A stretch of DNA of 57,500 bases from Adiantum capillus-veneris. Taxonomy: Eukaryota > Streptophyta > Polypodiopsida > Polypodiales > Pteridaceae. The stretch covers positions 92,282,221 to 92,339,720 of the forward strand of contig CM043956.1 of NCBI GenBank assembly GCA_014529385.2, given 5' to 3'. Below are positions 35,436-45,800 of this stretch, piece by piece. How positions within the stretch are numbered: position 1 is the stretch's first letter; every line of letters begins with the position of its first letter. The position numbers and the translations under genes are program-made. The notes beneath the pieces were generated by a model, which did no database searches, had not been told where the DNA came from, and worked only from the letters and a program-made list of their open reading frames with translations.

Positions 35436-37070
35436 TTGGAATTCATGGATTCAGCAGAATATTTGCAGTTCCTGCTCAACGAACTCCACGACATTCTTTT
35501 GCGGAATCCTCAGCAGAATCTTCCAATGCTGCAAAGTTTTCAACAATTTTTGAACTACATGTTACCCCCTCTGATGCCCCAGGTGGTACCTCCTCCTCCG
35601 GCACCAGAAAGTACGAGAGCTTCTAACCGGCAATCTTCTCAGCCGTCTGTTCCAATCGGGGGAGTCTTCAGGAATATGGTGCAGCCATCTGACCCTGATC
35701 CAATGCAACCGCCTTTGCCACCGCCATTGCCCCCACCTCCACCACCACCGCCACCAGGGTACAATGGTTGGAGCCCATATGGATACCCTTATTATCCATA
35801 CTCGGCATATGCGCCTAACCAACGCAAAGATTTCAAGGATGGTGGCACGACAGTCAAATTTTTCACTTTTTTTGGGGTGAAAGATCGCAAGAAAGCATTG
35901 CAGTTTCTACAGTAATTCGACAACATCTATGCTTTAGGGAACTATACAGAAGAATCCAAGATTTCTCGAGCAGCGGGATTTCTTAAAGATAATGCTATGC
36001 AATGGTGGAATTCAATCGCGACACAACCGCATGCTCCAAGGACCTGGCAAGCTTTCAAGACAGTTTTTGCACGTAGTTACATGACTTCTATGTTTGAAGT
36101 GCGGATTTTGGCAAAATGGGGCAACTTGAAAATGCTTGCCACTGAAACCATGGACGAATATAACCAAAGGTTTCTCGATGTGTACCTTCCGGTGTCCTTC
36201 TTTAGATCTGTTCCCTTGGAGGCCCAATGCGAGCGATACACTATTGGACTACCATCACCATTGCAGGAATATTGTCTATCCAAGCAAGTCTCTACCATGC
36301 AAGAACTTATGGACCATGCCGCGGTCGGCTACAAACTGATGAAGGGAAAGCTAGAGTTTACCACAAAAGAATCTCCGGCCACTAACCACAACTCTCGGCA
36401 ACAATGAACAAATTCTCGAGAGTTTCGTGAAAATCAATCGCAAAGGATTCGTTTGACGCCTCAACAACGAGACACCTTACTACAAGAAGGCCGATGCTTT
36501 GGATGCTTTCAAATAGGTCATAATCATTCTAATTGTCCCAAACGCACTGATAGACCAGAGGGGCCGACGCCCGCACCATCGGTCAACAGAACCCCGGCGC
36601 CACCTCCAGCTAAGAGAGCTAGACCCGCTATTGGAGTAGTTCCTGATATTTATGGCATACGCCTTGAGAGTACAAACAAATTGTGTCGAGCATATGGCAA
36701 AGTCAATGGTTTCAAAGCCCTTATTTTCTTTGACCCCGGAGCTACAGAGAACTTTATCCATCCAGAATTCTTAAAGCAGATGCACTTTGATTATGATGCA
36801 GAGGGTGGAGAAATTGAAGCTGAGCTAGCCACAGGGCAAACTAAGAAAGTAGTACCGCTCATTGGTGCTCTCCCAGTGACTATTCAAGATTATCATGGAA
36901 AAGCTGATTTCCACATCATGAAGTTGGGCAATTGTGACGTTCTATTAGGCATGCCTTGGCATGACAAGAATGATGCGACTCTCCAAGTCCGGAACCGAAC
37001 CATCATTGTGATGCAGAAGGGCAAGCAAGTCGTCCTCAAAGTTCGGTTGTCCGAACAAAAGCCTGAATGA
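35436..37070 (+). pseudogene. TR-GAG Gag-protease with two in-frame stops
   Basis: One frame of 545 codons from 35436 to the TGA at 37068-37070. It is broken by a TAA at 35913-35915 and a TGA at 36405-36407, but with no frameshift. In order: a Gln-rich N-terminus; a Pro-rich tract near residues 90-108; a Ty3-type Gag domain (NAMQWWNS, then TWQAFKTVFARSY); a CCHC zinc knuckle (CFGCFQIGHNHSNC) near 36496; an aspartic protease domain with FDPGATENFI near 36730 and VLLGMPWH. The catalytic triad reads Asp-Pro-Gly rather than Asp-Ser-Gly, which may inactivate the protease. No polymerase follows. Confidence 0.88.
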
Positions 37071-37993
37071 ACTCTCTAGTTGTTTTATAGTTAGATACTT
37101 TTGAACTTTGTTTAAGAAAGTATTGTTTGAAACTTTGTTTGAAATGGATGGTATCTGTTTTGAACCTGTTTTGGTTCCGATTTGAATTGTTTGACTCTGG
37201 TTTGATACTGGTTTCAATGATTGGTGATTGTACTCCCGGGTGGAGAAGTGGTAAATACTGTTTTGGTATTGTTTAAACCTCCGAACGACGCAGGCCGATG
37301 CCTAGGGAGCGTTTGGTTGTATGCTTGTAAAATAATTGTTGTTGTGACTCCCAGCCCGGACCTGGATGGTTATGCGGGAGGAGTATTAAGAAGTCTGAGC
37401 AGTGGTTACTCTCAGCACCTCCAAATGACGCAGGCTGCGGTCTGGGGGGGCGTTTGGTTGTAAAAGGCCTCTATATCTCCCAGCCCGGACCTTTTTAGGT
37501 TATGCGGGAGGAGTGATGAGGGAGTCGTTGAATATCTCCCGGCCCGGACCTTGTTAGGTTATGCGGGAGGAGTGTTCATCGGCGGCGTTATGTTTCTATG
37601 TCTTGTAACATGCATATGTGAGCATTTGTGTTGCATTGTGATGTGCCAACCACTGAATATTCCTAATTGGATGAAATTTCCTGGGCATGTAATTTTAGTG
37701 CATCAAGACACCCGAGGAAGATCAGTACGGTCTAGGTGTGATGGCTAATTTTACTACGCCGGAATATCAAGAGCTCCGATTTGGACGAAAGGAGAAGCTA
37801 ACTCCTTGATCAAAACAGCCGATAGGAGCAACTAACTCCTTGATCAAAAGAGTAGAAAGGAGAAGCTAACTCCTTAATAAAAAGAGCAAACTGATTGTCC
37901 CTCGGAATGACCCTCAGAAGTTTTTGAGCTAACTTGAGTTGTTTTGCAGATATGTTGTAATCGAGGACGATTACTCTCTTCAACAAGGGGAGA
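37071..37993 (+). other. TR-GAG 3' noncoding region with tandem repeats and polypurine tract
   Basis: About 37345-37575 holds three copies of a unit with cagcccggacct...ggttatgcgggaggag. The phrase gcgtttggttgta occurs twice. About 37795-37885 holds three copies of aactccttgatcaaaa-type units. The purine tract aaggggaga at 37985-37993 directly precedes the 3' LTR. No protein-like frame. Confidence 0.75.
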
Positions 37994-38748
37994 TGTAACA
38001 AACTGCTGACGTGTCGAAGCCTAAAGAATGGAGCCAACTTACAGATGCCGGCCAAGGGGCCTAAACCCTAAGAAGAACTAGCAGCAGAAGAAGTGTCACA
38101 GAGTGAGGACGCGGTTGCCCGAGTGCAAAAAACCCTAACCCTAATTTCTACCAGAAACCCTAATTCTGAAAACCCTAATTGCTAAAACCCTAATTCTGGA
38201 AACCCTAACCCTAAAACCTGCAAACCCTAATTTATGCCAAAAACCCTAATTGCTGAAACACTAATTCTAGAAACCCTAACCCTAAAACCTACAAACCCTA
38301 ATTTCTGCCAAAAACCCTAACCCTAAGGCAGCAGACAAATTTCAAAAATTGCGCTGACATGATGACATGGCAGGCTGTACGGATTTCCATAAATTGCGCT
38401 GGCAGCTTTTGGCATTGCTTTTTGGACCAGAAGCTTTTGAGTTTGAAAGCTTTTCATATAAACTGCTTTTCAGGCCAAGGACCTTTAGAATATGAGGCTA
38501 GGGCTCATTCTCTCGCATGTTTCCTAGAGAAGGTGTAGAGTCTGGAGTACCGGCTTGTACTTTGATGATGCAATATAAAGAAATACTGAAAGGGGCGCCA
38601 AGGTTTGGGGCCAATACTCTCTCGGGTGGAATTCCGCCACTCCGTGTCGCGTGTCATCTCTCTCTCTTTCAGTTCAATTGTTAATGAAGTGCTAAAGGTC
38701 TGTTCAGTCTAATCTTTTCTATTGGCACGTGGTGCCCGCCTTGTGACA
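37994..38748 (+). repeat. TR-GAG 3' LTR
   Basis: 755 bp; matches 34402-35200 except for point changes and the missing 44-bp duplication. It contains the same CCCTAA-rich tract at about 38130-38330. Confidence 0.93.
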
Positions 38749-39720
38749 GAAACCATCCGTAGACGATTAGGTAGTCTTTAGGAAATTTCAAGATCGCGTA
38801 TGGCAAGCCGTGGGTCAAATGGATAGAAGAAATGCCAAATACACAAGCCGTAGGTCAAATCCGATTGCGTTTTTCTACGGAAAAACGCAAACGGACTTCG
38901 GAAATGGCTTCTATGCCTTCTGAAACCATCCGTAGACGATTAGGTAGTCTTTAGGCAATGTCAAGAGCGTGCATGGCAAGCCGTAGGTCAATGGGTTTGA
39001 ATTAACGTCAACTACACAAGCCGTTGGTCAAATCCGGTTGCGTTTTTCTACGGAAAAACGCAAACGGACTTCGGAAATGGCTTCTATCCATACCGAAATC
39101 ATCCGTAGTTCATTAAGTAGTCTTAAAGCAATTTCAAGAGTGTGTATGGCAAGCCGTAGGTCAATGGGTTTGAATTAACGTCAACTACACAAGCCGTAGG
39201 TCAAATCCGGTTGCGTTTTTCTACGAAAAAACGCAAACGGACTTCGGAAATGGCTTCTATGCCTACTGAAACCATCCTTAGATGATTAGGTAGTCTTTAG
39301 GCAATGTCAAGAGCTCGTATGGCAAGCCGTAGGTCAAACGGATAAAAGAAACGCCAAATACACAAGCCGTAGGTCAAATCCGGTTGCGTTTTTCTATGGA
39401 AAACCGCAAACGGACTTCGAAAATGGCTTCTATGCCTACTGAAACCATCTGTAGACGATTAGGTAGTCTTTAGGCAATGTCAAGAGCGCGTATGGCAAGC
39501 CGTAGGTCAAACGGATAGAAGAAACGCCAAATACACAAGCCGTAGGTCAAATCCGGTTGCGTTTTTCTACGGAAAAACACAAACAGACTTCGGAAATGGC
39601 TTCTATCCATACCGAAACCATCCGTAGTTCATTAAGTAGTTTTAAAGCAATGTCAAGAGCGTGTATGGCAAGCTGTAGGTCAATGGGTTTGAATTAACGT
39701 CAACTACACAAGCCGTAGGT
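38749..39720. repeat. 173-bp satellite array, right part (about 5.6 monomers)
   Basis: Continuation of the array at 32664-34401 after the TR-GAG insertion. It contains both monomer subtypes and at least one chimera (about 38930-39080: start of the main subtype joined to the middle of the other). It ends abruptly after agccgtaggt at 39720, where CACTA sequence begins. Confidence 0.93.
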
Positions 39721-39855
39721 GGACGTAGGATGTTGAAGAAACTATGCAACTAAAAGAGGCAAAGGGGTTTTGCTCGCTACATGTATTGCCATGTACACCT
39801 GCACCCATATATAGGATTTGACCAATAAAGACGAGATTTTGACCCGGTGGTCCTG

Positions 39856-39891
39856 ATCTCCGTACACCTCTGGACTGAAGTGTACGGAGAT
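39856..39891. promoter_or_regulatory. Perfect 12-bp inverted repeat upstream of the CACTA transposase
   Basis: atctccgtacac at 39856-39867 and gtgtacggagat at 39880-39891, with a 12-base loop. It lies about 80 bp before the splice acceptor and ATG of the transposase. It could be a protein-binding or hairpin site; function unknown. Confidence 0.5.
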
Positions 39892-39969
39892 TGGGCAACA
39901 CTAGAGAATGCGAGGTAGTTTACATTGTGAGGTGTATATATATTAAAACAACATTCATAATCATTGTAG

Positions 39970-40165
39970 ATGGCAACGTCATCAACTAACATGGAGGAAA
40001 AGATTGCATGCTCGTGCACGCTCTGCAAGTATAAAATCGTGCGCAAGCGTAGGATATGTAATGAGCATGTGCACAAGTACGGAGAGTTTGCTAAAGAAAC
40101 CGTACAGAATCTACGATACGACTCTTACGAAACGGACATTGATTTTCGCGACATAGCACCTACAT

Positions 40166-40224
<59 letters not shown>

Positions 40225-42247
40225 GATTATGCGTGAAGGTCCGACCAATATAGAGCCAAGGATGGAAGCAGAAAAGGACTTACAAACAGAAGACGACGGC
40301 ATGGAGAAGATGCTGGATGCCTTCTTCCAGACAAGCGAGGAGAACGCTAACGAAGCAGCACCAGAAGCCGTGCACCTATCTCCTGAAGACATGTTGAGGA
40401 AGTTGGCACGTCAACCAATTTATAAAGGCGCCAAAATATCGACGCTTCGTACTTGTCTGGCGTTTTTGAATCTTCAGTCAGTGTACAGGTGATCAGATGC
40501 AAGCGTCACTGCTTTGTTTAGGTACGTAATTTATAAAAGGCATTTTCCGATTGCAACGGTGACGTGCTTGGAGAGCTTTTTAATTTAATATGGCTTAAAC
40601 AGGTTGTTATGGGAGCAACTTCTCTCGGCTGGCAATGAAATGCCCCCCTCTAGGCCAGACACAAAGCAACTATTGACCTCAGTTGGCTTGGACTACAACA
40701 AGATTCATGCATGTCCAAATGATTGCATTCTTTTTCGCAATGAATTCGCAGATTGTCTGTCGTGTCTTAAGTGCGGAGCAATGCGCTACAAACAAGATGC
40801 AGTTGGCGAGACAGTGCCAGCTAAAGTGTTGCGGCATTTCTCTATTATTCCTAGGATAAAAAGCATGTTTCGTTGTGGTTCCATTGCAAAGTTGATGCGG
40901 TGGCATTCTACGAATAGATCCACTAACGCAACATTTAGGGTGCCTGCTGATTCAAAGGCCTGGACGCACATTGAAGATACCTGGCCACATTTTAAGAGTG
41001 AATCACGCAATTTGCGTTTGGGCATGGCAATGGATGGAGTCAATCCATTTGTCTTGAGAAGTTCGTCATGGAGCACTTGGCTTGTGTGCCTTATCAATTA
41101 CAACCTCCCGCCGTGGCTTGCCATCAAGAAGGGTCATTTGATATTAAGCTTGATTGTACCTGGTAAGTTCAAGGCAAAAAACATGGATGTTTATCTAGCT
41201 CCACTAGTTGACGAGCTCCAGGAGTTATTGCATGGGATCGACATAGCAGATGCGGTTGAACCACTAGGACAACAGCATGCAAGGATCCATGGACTTCTTA
41301 TGTGGACTATGCATGATTGGCCAGGATACGGATATGGAGAAGCTTCTGGTAATGGTTCTTGATTTACAAAATTCTCGTTATTCGCAAGTACTTTGCCTTG
41401 GCCCGATTCATGCTTTAATATATGCAGGGCTAACAACTTTGGGATACAATGCATGTCCATTTTGCGGGCAGTCCTTGGATGTGCGCTATTCTGCCTCTCT
41501 TCGAAAGACAATTTATCAAGGCCACCACCGTTATCTTCCAGATGGCCATCACTTGCGAGAAGGTCAGCTTGGTCGCATCGAATGTCGTCCTATGCATGTA
41601 CAAGAGTGGCGTCACCGATGGGAGCAACATGAGGGGCAACCTGTTCCAGGAATGAAACGTTTGTCCATTCTCCATACGTTGCCGTACTGGGGTGATCTAC
41701 TAATTAACCATTTGCTGGATCCAATGCATATATTCAAGAATGTGGGAGAGCTCCTCTGGAAGACAATCATGGAAATGAAAGACAATCGAGCTTCACGAGA
41801 TGATTTGCAGTCAGTTGGAAAGATGCCAGAGCTGTGGCCTTTCACCAATGCAGTTGGAAAGATGAGAGCGACACATTTGCTCTCCCGGAACATTGCGAGC
41901 AAGTGGTCTTTGTACCGGACCCTCGAGAGCGACAGTGGTGGTTTGTGTTTCAGGTTGCTCCAAGAAATAAACAAGTTTTTGAAGGGCAAGATCTCCGGGA
42001 GGAAAGTCAGTCAAACGACGTCCATACTACTGTGACATTAGATGAGATGGACGAAGGTATGGCAGAGGAAGCTGACAGATATATGAGGGATGACGCAGAC
42101 GAGCCAGAATTGACACTTGTAGGTGAAGATGCAATGGATGAAGACAATCTTCCAGAACGAGTTGGGGCAGAGTTATGTTTGCAATTAGAGATAGACGATG
42201 AAACGGTGCAAGATCTTATCGATGATTCCTCACTCGTCGAGGCCTAG
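39970..42247 (+). pseudogene. TNP2-like CACTA transposase, interrupted
   Basis: Starts at ATG 39970, right after an intron acceptor (tgtag). The N-terminal Cys motif (CSCTLCKYK) fits TNP2 proteins. A (GA)n tract at 40166-40221 lies in the reading region, and an in-frame TGA is at 40490-40492. Two introns fit: 40522-40602 and 41349-41427. The core TNP2 blocks follow: HACPNDCILFRNEF, RNLRLGMAMDG, INYNLPPW, DVYLAPLVDELQ, then NACPFCGQ and DPMHIFKNVGELLW. After 41830 the protein jumps directly to the C-terminal QVVFVPDP...W block in another frame, so the middle is deleted. The stop is at 42247. Confidence 0.85.
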
Positions 42248-42354
42248 GCCTGGAAGTGTTTGTGTGAAGACGTTGATTTAAAATTAAGCTTAAAGTTAAT
42301 TTAAACAACTGTGTTCTGACGCTTTATTTTACTTTCTTTGTGCAGGACTTTAGT

Positions 42355-43279
42355 ATGGCAGACCAGTTTCTAGATCCCGCTTCTATGAGTGCAGATGCAT
42401 TCATGGGCTTCGTTACACGGATGACGCCTGCTCAGATGGCAGAGGCTTCTCAGTACTGGGTAGCCAGAGGCACGGGTACTACGCCTCCGGGCTTCACACC
42501 CGAGGGTCCGACGCCTAGGGGGGGGACACCTATGGGGGGGGATGCCTATGGATACGACGCTTGCTTCTCCCATCAAGGCCACTTCGACACCTAGGGATGG
42601 GGCAAAGGTGGGTACGTCCTCATCTCCGCAGCACAGGCGCACTGGCCGATCTCGACGATCGTCAGGTGGAGGTGGTGGTTGCTGTGGAGGAGGGTCCACA
42701 GATGCTTCGACCCCTCCTCGCTCACGACCCCCGTCCTACCCAGGCACACCTCTCGACACATCTCTTGGCACACCTCGGACACCTTGGGGGGCACACGATC
42801 CTAGTGCCTCCAAGCTCTATATTGTACGGCCAGATGGTTCTGTTGACATGGATAGAGTCGGGACTGAGATGAAACAGCGGATTCGCCAGCTCGCGAAGCT
42901 ACAGTTTTCGACCAGCATTTTGACGTCTTGGGATCAGCAGGAAAAGGACAAAGTCACTTACATAGTGGAGACCATCCTGAGAGAGTACCAACCTGCTCCG
43001 GGTTCTGACGTTTTTCCGAGGAGCTAGATCAAGGGTGTTGTACGGGACACCGTGAAACATCGACGAGATGTAGCTCGGAAGGCTTTCAGGACGGGCTCGC
43101 CGAAGCCTTTGGGCATCCCACACGAGACGTGGCTTCAGATGAGGGAGGATGAGCGGACAGCGGCCATGTGGTTCAGACAGCAGTGTGAGGCTGCGCAGAT
43201 ACGACAGATGACCAGGGGGACATCTCATCTTGGCAGCGGAGGCTTCGACACCTTTCGCTATGAGTTTGTGAGTTTCTAA
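42355..43279 (+). pseudogene. Second CACTA protein (TnpA/Transposase_24-like)
   Basis: The start at ATG 42355 follows a splice acceptor (tgcag). The N-terminal part is Pro/Thr/Gly-rich with TP repeats. The frame shifts within two 8-base G runs (42518-42541) and continues in the next frame. A TAG at 43025-43027 breaks it, and the frame goes on with IKGVVRDTVKHRRDVARKAF, as in plant CACTA accessory proteins. It then reaches a stop at 43279, possibly beyond a donor. The family is known to bind subterminal repeats; here that is inference. Confidence 0.6.
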
Positions 43280-44209
43280 TCCAATCTTAACTATGGCGTT
43301 TTTTAAAACGCGATGAATCATGTATTCTTATTACTCTGATTTTTGTATAAACACAGAATCTTGCGATGCATTGAGCCCCGACACGTCAGGAGGAGTCAGA
43401 TGGATATCGCAGAGATATCTATAAAGTATTGAATGATCTTGATGCTTCAAGAGAGCCTGTAGACTGGGCGGCCTTACAGTCTCGCTGATCGCTTGAGGTG
43501 AGACGTTAATATGTGTGAGTTGATTTAATTAAGTAAGTATATGTGAATACTAATTTTGTAAGTTGTCCTATGTGCAGGTTGTTATGCCTAGTCATCAGTG
43601 GCTCGGATTTCATATATATGCTTTGTGAGACACAAACACGCTTTTGTGTCTCCTTTTGTATAGACATATATATATGGTTATGATTATTGTTCAGACAGTT
43701 ATTGTTTTCCTTATGGTTATGGTTATTGTCATTGTCATTGTATAGACATGGTTATTTCTCCTATTCTTGTATAGACATAGTTATGGTTCAGGTTTTGTTT
43801 ATGGTTATTTTTAACTTTCTGGTTATGCTTATGGTTATTGTTAATTTTGTTTCTGGTTATGATCAAAGTGGTTATATTGGTCGGTTATGGTTTTAAGTTA
43901 TGGTTATGGTTTTAAGTTATGGTTATGCTTTTAAGTTATGGTTATGGTTTGTTATGGTCATTGGCCTTAAATCTCATGTGAGATCCTACATGGATAGCAT
44001 GTAGGAGGCGTATAAATGATATATATTTTTTGAAAAGTTTATGTAAAAACGAAGGGAACTCTGCTGAAATTTCTGCGGGAGCACGGTTGATTTTGGTGCT
44101 GCTCGCTTTCTTGGGCAGAGGGCAGGAAGTCTAGCTGTGGTGCCTGTGTCCATCTTTTCACTGGGCACAGGCCAGGCTACCTGCCCTCTACCTAAGAAAA
44201 AATTTTATT
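43280..44209 (+). other. CACTA 3' part with a ggttatg-type degenerate tandem repeat
   Basis: 43330-43500 contains further short exon-like pieces that I cannot join. About 43675-43960 consists of degenerate gttatggttat repeats with tatagacat words. No complete gene. Confidence 0.55.
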
Positions 44210-44407
44210 GTTATGGTCGTCGATATGCGTCGCTATGCTCGTCTATACCAGCGTCGATATACGCGTCGCTATCCGCGTCGCTAATAAAACCTTTCAACGC
44301 GTATATCGACGCTCTTTGCGATAGTTTCACAGGGACGCATATATCGACGCGTATAGCGACGTTAAGCGTCGCCATATACGTCGATAACCCCCTTTTTTGT
44401 TGTAGTG
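44210..44407. repeat. CACTA right subterminal repeats and terminal inverted repeat
   Basis: Contains cgtcgatatgcgtcgctatg-type words repeated directly and inverted, then ataacccccttttttgttgtagtg, the terminus. It is the expected binding region for the TnpA-like protein. Confidence 0.85.
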
Positions 44408-45610
44408 GTTGCAAAAGAGAAGAGTAGTGCAAAAGGCCCGCAAATTCACAATGGTAGGTGAGGATCTCATGAACTATGGGTGTGACGGAGTGCTTAGAAG
44501 GGTGTTGTACAAAGAAGAGATAAGAATGGTGTTGGAGCAATGCCACGAAGAAAGTGGAAATCAGGGCAAAGACCAGGTTCTGTTTTGAGTGCTTAGAGCA
44601 GGTTTTTGGTGGCCTTCCATAGTGAAGGACGTACATTATTGGTGCAAGACGTGCCACGAGTGTCACACTATAGGTGAAAGACGACTGGTAGCGGAGTCAC
44701 AAGGTGCCATCATCGCACAAACTGCTTTTGAGAAGTGGGGTCTAGATGCTATAGGCCCTCTCCCAAAGTCTACTAGTGGTAAAAAGTACGTGGTGGTAGC
44801 CATTGACTACCTTACCAGGTGGGTCGAAGCCAAAGCAGTGAAGGAATTAAATGCTAATGTGGTGGCTCAGTTTGTGTTCGATAACATCTGTTGCCGTTTT
44901 GGTGTTCTGTGGGTGTTAGTTTCTAATAGGGGTCAGGGGTTTAGAAGGAAGCTCATGAGTGCATTAGTGGAAAAGCTAAAGATTCAGCATCAGTTTTCCT
45001 CACCCTATCACCCCCAATGCAATGGTCTAGTTGAGAGTGCTAATGGTCAAATCGTCAAGATGTTAACAAAGTATGTATACAAGCAGGAAGCTGAGTGGGA
45101 GACAAATCTAGAGAAGTGTCTGTGGGCATATAGAACGTCCTATAAAGTAGTTACAAACTTCACTCCATTCAAGCTAGTCTATGGTAAGGAGGCTGTGTTA
45201 CCGGTGCATGCATAACTAGGTGCTTTGAAGGGTATGTGTCGTGTCAATGCCACTCAACAAGGGGTTCTACAGAATCGGATAGCCAATTTAGAGGCTTTGC
45301 AGATGGACAGAGAGGCAACGGCGGACTACTATGTGAAGGAGAGAGAGAAGCGGGTTGCCAAGTTCAATCAGAACTTGCCATACAAGAAGATAGAGGAAGG
45401 AGACCTAGTCATAAAGTACGAAAGCTATCTGGATTTCACATTGCAGAAGAAGTTCAAGAAGAAGTGGACAGGTCCATATAAAGTGCAAAAAAAGCCTTTC
45501 CAAATGGGACCTATCAGCTGGTAAGAGCAAATGGCAAGCTTCTTAGGAACATGGTAAATGTTGTGCGGCTCAAAATGTATTTCGAGAGGGACTTAGTGCC
45601 TGAGGTGTAG
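44408..45610 (+). pseudogene. Gypsy-N2 integrase and Pol C-terminus
   Basis: The frame is open immediately after the CACTA end (RRVVQKARKF). The zinc finger follows (HEESGNQ..., then CKTCHEC), with a TGA at 44586-44588 inside it. The integrase core has its first Asp in WGLDAIGPL and its Glu in PQCNGLVESANG. The second catalytic Asp is replaced by Asn (VSNRGQGF). A stop at about 45213 separates the C-terminal part (VLQNRIANLEAL, then FKKKWTGPYKV). It is inactive. Confidence 0.88.
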
Positions 45611-45800
45611 CAAATTATAGTAAAGGGGGGTGAGCAACCCACCTAAAGCATGCGGTGTGCGAGAGAAAGGAGATGAAGCTTGTATATACACTTATGGTTT
45701 TGCGAGTGCTCTTAATCGTCAGTTTGGTGTGCCAATTTCAAAGTTTTGTACATATGCTTTTGGTCAAACATAAATGTTCGACGAGGGGACTGGACAATGA

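Larger units (their letters stand above)
34402..38748 (+). mobile_element. Gag-protease-only LTR retrotransposon (TR-GAG type) inside the satellite
   Basis: LTRs at 34402-35200 (799 bp) and 37994-38748 (755 bp) begin TGTAAC and end TGACA. The duplication gaaac lies at 34397-34401 and 38749-38753, and without the insert the satellite monomer is continuous. PBS and PPT are present. The only coding region is a Gag plus protease; there is no reverse transcriptase or integrase, so it must have moved with enzymes from another element. Confidence 0.95.
39721..44407 (+). mobile_element. CACTA (En/Spm) DNA transposon, left end missing, internally deleted
   Basis: The right end reads, on the - strand, CACTACAACAAAAAAGGGGG, a typical CACTA terminus, ending at 44407. 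Behind it lie many subterminal GTCGATAT/GTCGCTAT words in both orientations (44215-44395). Inside are a TNP2-like transposase gene and a second CACTA-type protein gene. No matching left terminus was found. The sequence right of 44407 is the open frame of Gypsy-N2 Pol, so it inserted into Gypsy-N2. Confidence 0.88.

Noticed and set aside
35057-35626. A 189-codon + strand open frame across the TR-GAG leader
   Set aside because: It spans the LTR end, the primer-binding site and the start of Gag in another frame; it is a shadow frame.
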